Shown here one piece after another: positions 61,001 through 64,000 of a stretch of 64,000 bases of DNA (within the stretch, counting starts at the first letter, position 1; the number at the start of each line of letters is the position of its first letter). Both the position numbers and the translations under genes were made by a program. The notes beneath the pieces were generated by a model that saw nothing but the letters and a program-made list of their open reading frames with translations, did no database searches and was not told the DNA's origin. Origin of the DNA: Asterias rubens. Lineage: Eukaryota; Echinodermata; Asteroidea; Forcipulatida; Asteriidae. Where the stretch lies: positions 7,509,521-7,573,520 of the forward strand of contig NC_047065.1 of assembly GCF_902459465.1 (NCBI RefSeq). Direction: 5' to 3'.

Positions 61001-62816
61001 CTTGATAATTTACCTCGACTTCGTCTCGGTAAAATTATCAAGTCCAGGCCCCGGCGCGGGTTTAAAACACTAGTTGAAAACTTCTTCACCACACAGTGAT
61101 TTCTTAATGTAATGCTGACTTATAATACTTGGTTCTCATATAGCACTTTATCACGCCCAATTGGAGTATCAAAGCATTTTTTTTCCTGCAAAGTATGTTT
61201 TTGAAACGTATGAAACCTATTCCTTTATAATTTGCTGTGGCACAAAAAAGCTGCCGTTCAGACCACACTGAGGCAAACCTTTTCTCTTATGACGAGTGCA
61301 CTGGGGTTCTTTTATGCGCATTACACAACACACAGACCATACAGCTAAGGGCCCCATCCGAGGAACATATCAACACTCTGCTGATCAGAAACACCATAGC
61401 TTTAGTCCAGAGCACTTGACCACTCTGCCAGCACACGCCACAATTAAGCATTTTTTGGCTATAAAACCGACAACATCTCTATTCAAGGGAAATTAAATGC
61501 TGTCGCTGGGAAGCTAAGGCATTCAAACTTGCTAATCAAGTAAGTACTTACCAATTCTTTTGCAAGCAATTTTGACTAACTTCATGATGAAATTTGGAAG
61601 CTCAACGAGAAGTTCTAAACAAAAAAAGGAAAAACATTCACAATTTGATTTATTACTTTAGATATAGTTTTAAAGTTGCACAAAGCAATAGTTTTAAAGT
61701 TGCGGGAAAGCCGTGTGAATGTGATGCACTGTACCTATAGCAACACATGAACAGGACCAATTGCAACCACTGTACTATGCCATTAGCAACCAATGTACTA
61801 CACATTTGACAACCATTGTACTACACCCATAGCAACCAATGTGCTACACTGTACCAACCAGTTTACTTTACCCACAACAGATAGTGAACCATACCCACAG
61901 CAACCAATGTGCTACACCCATAGCAACCAATGTGCTACACTGTACCAACCAGTTTACTTTACCCACAACAGATAGTGAACCATACCCACAGCAACCAATG
62001 TGCTACACCCATAGCAACCAATGTGCTACACTGTACCAACCAGTTTACTTTACCCACAACAGATAGTGAACCATACCCACAGCAACCATTGTACCATACC
62101 TGTAGCAACGTTAGACTCTGGTACCTAGACATGTAGGCACAATATTATAATAACAATAATAATAATAACAAGTTCTTATATAGCGCATTTCACAATAAAC
62201 CGTATCAATGCGCTTTACATTAGTCTCCTGGTCATTGGGCCAATAAACATCCCTTTAATCTTTCTCAGCTCCCATTAGGGAGTATACAGCCCCGAGCTGC
62301 CGTGGCGCTCCAGAAGCTTTTCATTCACAATATCAACCTCTACCCTCGCAGGTACCCATTTATACCCCTGGGTGAAGAAAAGCAATTATAGTAGAGTATC
62401 TTGCTCAAGGACACAAGTGTCATGACCGGGATTCGAACCCACACTACGGTGACTTAGCACCAGAACTTGAATTCGATACTCTTAACCACTCGGCCGCGAC
62501 ACTCTACATATTATATATACTCTACACACTAATATTATATGTATGGTATATGGTGAGGGATAACCCCGGAAGTCATAGTTTTAAGTATAGCACTCAAAGA
62601 AGTCAATATTCTTGTTAAGGTGCAATGGGAAGTTTCTCATACCTTGGTTTAAGTCCGAGACTGGTACCCCTGTCTTGTTACGGTTGGCCTTGTCTTGAGC
62701 AACAAGATTGGGCTGTTCATCTCGGACGTCTGTATCGGAGACGGCAATGGACAGGACGCGACAGAAATTAGCTAGCTGCTCCTCGTCGAACCCAGTAACC
62801 AATGCTTCAAGGTTTG
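49094..62816 (-). CDS. TRPC4AP: TRPC4AP/TRUSS-like protein, last twelve exons; 5' end beyond the window
   Basis: Exons in transcription order: 62816-62643, 61614-61552, 60487-60237, 59349-59162, 58551-58450, 55727-55644, 54608-54377, 53447-53336, 52864-52755, 51851-51712, 51266-51200, 49288-49094. All are GT-AG and phases agree; 571 codons plus a split first codon. They align from memory with human TRPC4AP (797 aa) from about residue 225 to the end: FDEEQLANFCRVL, GWVTWLD, ELVYKVEVLYVLCLLL, HGHNENCDCSPEV, RSVESFLRGKTSF, KEVLQSNFDLLAELMKFN, VSCLNTTIIFLM, HYLHKDKDST, IAHYLDMDD. In mammals the protein is a DDB1-CUL4 substrate receptor that targets MYC, and a scaffold for TNFR1 and TRPC channels. 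It is helical-repeat-like with no membrane segment. The C-terminus is about 15 residues longer than the YMDIDRDF-type end in human. Introns carry many transposons and one amplified splice-donor array. Confidence 0.95.
49739..50111 (+). mobile_element. TTAA-flanked MITE nested in foldback (forward)
   Basis: TTAAAGGCAGTGGACACTAT ... CCACTGTCTTTAA. Its right TTAA is shared with the next copy. Confidence 0.88.
50108..50354 (-). mobile_element. TTAA-flanked MITE nested in foldback (reverse, internally deleted)
   Basis: TTAAAGACACAGGACACTAT ... CCACTGCCTTTAA; about 135 bp shorter than full length, missing the part before ACACCCTTGTCACACGAAATC. Confidence 0.85.
50591..50976 (+). mobile_element. TTAA-family MITE, forward copy
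   Basis: Left end decayed (TTACAAAGGCAGTGGACAC), right end TCCAGTGTCTTTAA. TRPC4AP last intron. Confidence 0.85.
51028..51130. mobile_element. Rearranged tRNA-like repeat copy
   Basis: CCCGAGTCCTGTGAAAAAAA + TATCACAG is in reverse orientation; then TGCTAACACACATCGGTGTA + TGGGTAAAAACC is forward. About 70 bp from TRPC4AP exon 51200-51266. Confidence 0.65.
51880..52110 (+). repeat. 79-bp tandem repeat in TRPC4AP intron
   Basis: Three units; AAAGGTCATTCTC or AAAGGTCGTTTCT recurs near 51879, 51958 and 52037, each followed by TTTAACAAGAT-type text. Begins about 30 bp from the exon acceptor side (51851). Confidence 0.75.
52209..52373. repeat. Inverted repeat in TRPC4AP intron
   Basis: CAAATATTGAGTGGCTCAGA + GGAATGAAAGGAATATTA is mirrored by TAATATTCCTTCCATTCCAC + AGCCACTCAATATTTG; TTCCATTTCAC pairs inside. 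Confidence 0.7.
52376..52726. mobile_element. Inverted-repeat element beside a TRPC4AP splice donor
   Basis: ATAACTGACATATAAATCCT + TGTCATTTGAT at the left and ATCAAATGACAAGGATCAGT + ATGTCAGTTTTAT at the right. The interior is GC-richer (GCGCCGCGTAGCGGC). The right end is about 28 bp from the donor at 52754. Confidence 0.65.
52923..53306 (+). pseudogene. Probable non-LTR retrotransposon C-terminal fragment
   Basis: An open frame on the strand opposite TRPC4AP ends ...TYISQLIDDLNVIGLQHEQA, then QAAQDWPGWQRRI. That pattern (TYI..L..D...L....A...AQDR..WR) resembles the C-terminal tail after the reverse transcriptase in LINE-type elements; LRSRLCLTGHALP is like the L.W.GHV.R word. No reverse-transcriptase motifs are present, so it is a 5'-truncated remnant. 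Recognition is from memory. Confidence 0.45.
53813..54184. mobile_element. Second TTAA-type MITE family, TRPC4AP intron
   Basis: TTAAAGATGCTATGTCAAAT + TTTTGGCC and GGCCAAAAATCTGACATAGC + ATCTTTAA are inverted ends with TTAA on both sides. A central palindrome, TTGTCGGGATCCCGACAA, marks the middle. Confidence 0.85.
55221..55603 (-). mobile_element. TTAA-flanked MITE 40 bp from a TRPC4AP exon
   Basis: Reverse copy, TTAA at both ends (TTAAAGACAGTGGACACTAT ... CCACTGCCTTTAA). Its right end is about 40 bp from exon 55644-55727, on the donor side. Confidence 0.9.
55815..55963. mobile_element. Palindromic MITE (GATTTCACAAAGAGTTA)
   Basis: GGATTTCACAAAGAGTTAAG + ACTAGTC is mirrored by GGACTAGTCCTAACTCTTTG + TGAAATCGACC; the interior is AGGACTAGTCCT palindromes. 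About 90 bp upstream (acceptor side) of exon 55644-55727. Confidence 0.8.
56007..56120. mobile_element. GGTGCGTTCG MITE fragment
   Basis: TGGGTGCGTTTGATTAGTTT + TCCGCGGGTTGTCCG then GAATGAGCCCCTGACATGAG; diverged partial copy. Confidence 0.5.
56324..58551 (-). repeat. 92-bp tandem array copying the end of a TRPC4AP exon and its splice donor
   Basis: The unit is 92 bp: the last 54 nt of the exon ending at 58450 (coding ...SKHADIPPLDAVKDIDR) plus GTAAGT and 38 nt of intron. Copies of the donor-side motif CTTACCTGTCAAT or variants (plus strand) start at 58445 (the real exon), 58353, 58261, 58169, 58077, 57994, 57902, 57810, 57718, 57633, 57541, 57449 and 56416, with a decayed copy near 56324. 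Two units are shortened by 7-9 bp. A four-unit block (57541-57810) recurs at 57902-58169, giving a higher-order period near 360 bp. Most copies keep a GTAAGT donor; those at 57633 and 57994 read GTTAGT and the one at 57541 reads GTAGG. Confidence 0.93.
56499..57433. mobile_element. CAGGG-ended inverted-repeat transposon inside the 92-bp array
   Basis: Termini CAGGGCTCGAATTT and AAATTCGAGCCCTG are inverted repeats. The flanks GTCTA (56494-56498 and 57435-57439) are a likely 5-bp target duplication, with one extra A at 57434. The array register shows a net gain of 941 bp, matching element plus duplication. Internal copies of GGTCCAGTAAA near each end extend the inverted structure. No transposase is readable, so it is non-autonomous; ends suggest a hAT-like origin. 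Confidence 0.75.
60568..61112 (-). repeat. CCAAT-box-bearing repeat, copy 3 (reverse), TRPC4AP intron
   Basis: Reverse copy of 2971; ATTGGTCGAGAGGGC and ATTGGTCGCGAGCAA are its two CCAAT words. Starts about 80 bp upstream of exon 60237-60487 on its acceptor side. Confidence 0.85.
61745..62105 (+). repeat. 91-bp tandem repeat in TRPC4AP intron
   Basis: CAACCAATGTGCTACACTGT + ACCAACCAGTTTACTTTACC recurs at a 91-bp spacing (three units from about 61830), flanked by shorter AGCAACCAATGTACTAC words. Peptides read from it shift frame each unit. Confidence 0.9.
62138..62503 (-). mobile_element. tRNA-derived SINE, near full length, reverse
   Basis: On the minus strand: GTGTCGCGGCCGAGTGGTTA (A box), GGGTTCGAATCCCGGTCATG (B box), body with CACCCAGGGGTATAAATGGG and CTGTATACTCCCTAATGGGA, and tail GCGCTATATAAGAACTTGTT + ATTATT. 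Best copy of this family here; 140 bp from the nearest TRPC4AP exon. Confidence 0.85.
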
Positions 62817-63634
62817 CTGCAGATTAAAATAAAATTTAAAATTAGTCTTTGCTAATAATCAGAACAAGTAATCTTATCACAATTTTTTTCCAGGGATTAG
62901 AATTGTTGACAAAAAACATCTGAAAAATAATCTTGATGAGGTTTGTTAAAAAGATGACATTCACCCCTGGAAGAATAAGCCCTTCTCATACTACATGCAA
63001 GCTGATCCCAGGAGCATCCAAGGGGAAATAACAGCCCACCCTTTCACACTTGGATCGCTTAACCCCTAACCCGGCAAAAGGCGTACCCCTGGGAATAGCC
63101 ACCCGTGTTCCAGAGCAGGGGGTAAGCAGTAAAACCCTTTACCCCCCCCCCCTAATTTTGAAACGTGTAACTGGACCTAGGCAGGGACTGTGAGAAAGTG
63201 CCCCGTGGTAACCAAGGGGGACACAAAAATTCCGGGCCTCCCCAGGTCTGTATTCGACATGGTTTAGAGATACTTGGGAAGGGTCATTGGGCCGGACAGT
63301 ATAACTGATGGTTCCACAAGTTTATTTTATTATTAATACAATGCCTGAACGCACTCCTGGCTACAGTCTGTCAGGCATTGTGTATAAATAAGTGGCGACG
63401 AATTAATTTTGTTGTGTCTGTTTTTCTTTGTGTTATGTTTTGTTTTTGTTTTGTTTTTTGGTTTTACTGCGCATTGAACACCCAGCAGGGTGGATATGTG
63501 CGCATTACAAGTCTTATTATTATTATTATTATTGACGAGTTCTTAAAAGGCCATTTAAAACCGGCAGGGTCGTAGCCATGTGAGGCCCGAGCTGAAGGCG
63601 AGGGCCTTTATCGATTGCCACACCCTGCAAGGTT
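62817..63634. other. TRPC4AP intron running to the right part of the window
   Basis: Includes the CACCCAGCAGGGTGGATATG SINE fragment with an ATT run at 63474-63532 and a C-run at 63144-63152. The next upstream TRPC4AP exon is not seen before the window ends. Confidence 0.5.
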
Positions 63635-63955
63635 AAGAAAGAGTCACTACTCTTTTATTCCCATTCATAAATGCCCGTATGTTAAAAAGCGAAATAATTT
63701 TGTGGGCGTCGGTCGGTGTGTTTATGCCCGTGTACAAACATATTACGTGCTGTTATTAATAGCTATGAATTGCGTTCCACATGATTTAAACTTGTGTACA
63801 TTGAGCGTGCGCGCCCAACACGCGAAGCCAGCCGGTCTTAAACAGCTTCAGCCGTGTCTTTATCAACCGTGTAAAAGCCCCCACGTGATGCGCTCTCCAC
63901 CAATAGGAATAGCGAAACTGTATGGAGTATTTATAAATGAACATTGAATCCCTAA
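63635..63955 (+). repeat. CCAAT-box-bearing repeat, diverged partial copy 4
   Basis: Starts in ATTCCCATTCATAAATGCCC and ends CACCAATAGGAATAGCGAAA + CTGTATGGAGTATTTATAAA + TGAACATTGAATCCCT; the last word mirrors the AGGGAATCAATGT start of copy 1. Confidence 0.65.
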
Positions 63956-64000
63956 TAAATGGACGAGTTTTCCCCTTCACACAAGCGAAAGCAACGTACA

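Noticed and set aside
61745..62105. CRISPR-like or protein-repeat gene
   Set aside because: Direct 91-bp repeat with no spacers; the unit is not a multiple of three and there is no splice context.

Overview
This is eukaryotic nuclear DNA: AT-rich, with genes split by GT-AG introns, long intergenic gaps, and many tRNA-derived SINEs and short inverted-repeat elements. There are no operons, no ribosome-binding-site logic and no CRISPR. All four genes have clear vertebrate counterparts. The repeat families look like those I associate with echinoderm genomes, most likely a sea star; that assignment is from memory of the repeats and was not tested by a search.

Layout. (1) 1-9650: no gene recognised; SINEs, foldback elements and TTAA-flanked MITEs. 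(2) 9651-15454, minus strand: a complete five-exon TMEM143-like gene (525 aa, mitochondrial membrane protein with DUF3754). (3) 17385-23124, plus strand: a four-exon ATMIN/ASCIZ-like gene (838 aa), divergent from TMEM143 across a 1.9-kb gap. It has four zinc fingers, a long glutamine tract and 16 TQT dynein-light-chain-binding motifs. (4) 27909-37127, plus strand: a ten-exon DNAJA2-like Hsp40 gene (421 aa) ending in the CaaX-type CAHQ. (5) 37128-49093: no gene recognised; possible long 3' UTR of DNAJA2, a 161-bp satellite and a large foldback element. (6) 49094-62816, minus strand: the last twelve exons of a TRPC4AP/TRUSS-like gene (571 codons seen). Its first roughly 225 residues lie beyond the right edge.

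Exon phases were checked by hand at every junction of the four genes and all agree. The genes do not form a pathway; they act in mitochondrial membrane function, transcription of dynein light chain, protein folding, and ubiquitin-ligase/calcium-channel scaffolding.

The most unusual structure is in TRPC4AP. The last 54 nt of one exon, with its 5' splice site and 38 nt of intron, are tandemly amplified (92-bp unit, about 12 extra copies), leaving a ladder of decoy splice donors. A transposon about 935 bp long later split the array. Other notable points are nested transposons (a MITE inside a tRNA-derived SINE; two MITEs inside a foldback element), a tRNA-like repeat with 34-bp inverted termini, and a roughly 550-bp repeat carrying CCAAT boxes that ends beside splice sites. 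I found no evidence for a new defence or metabolic system.
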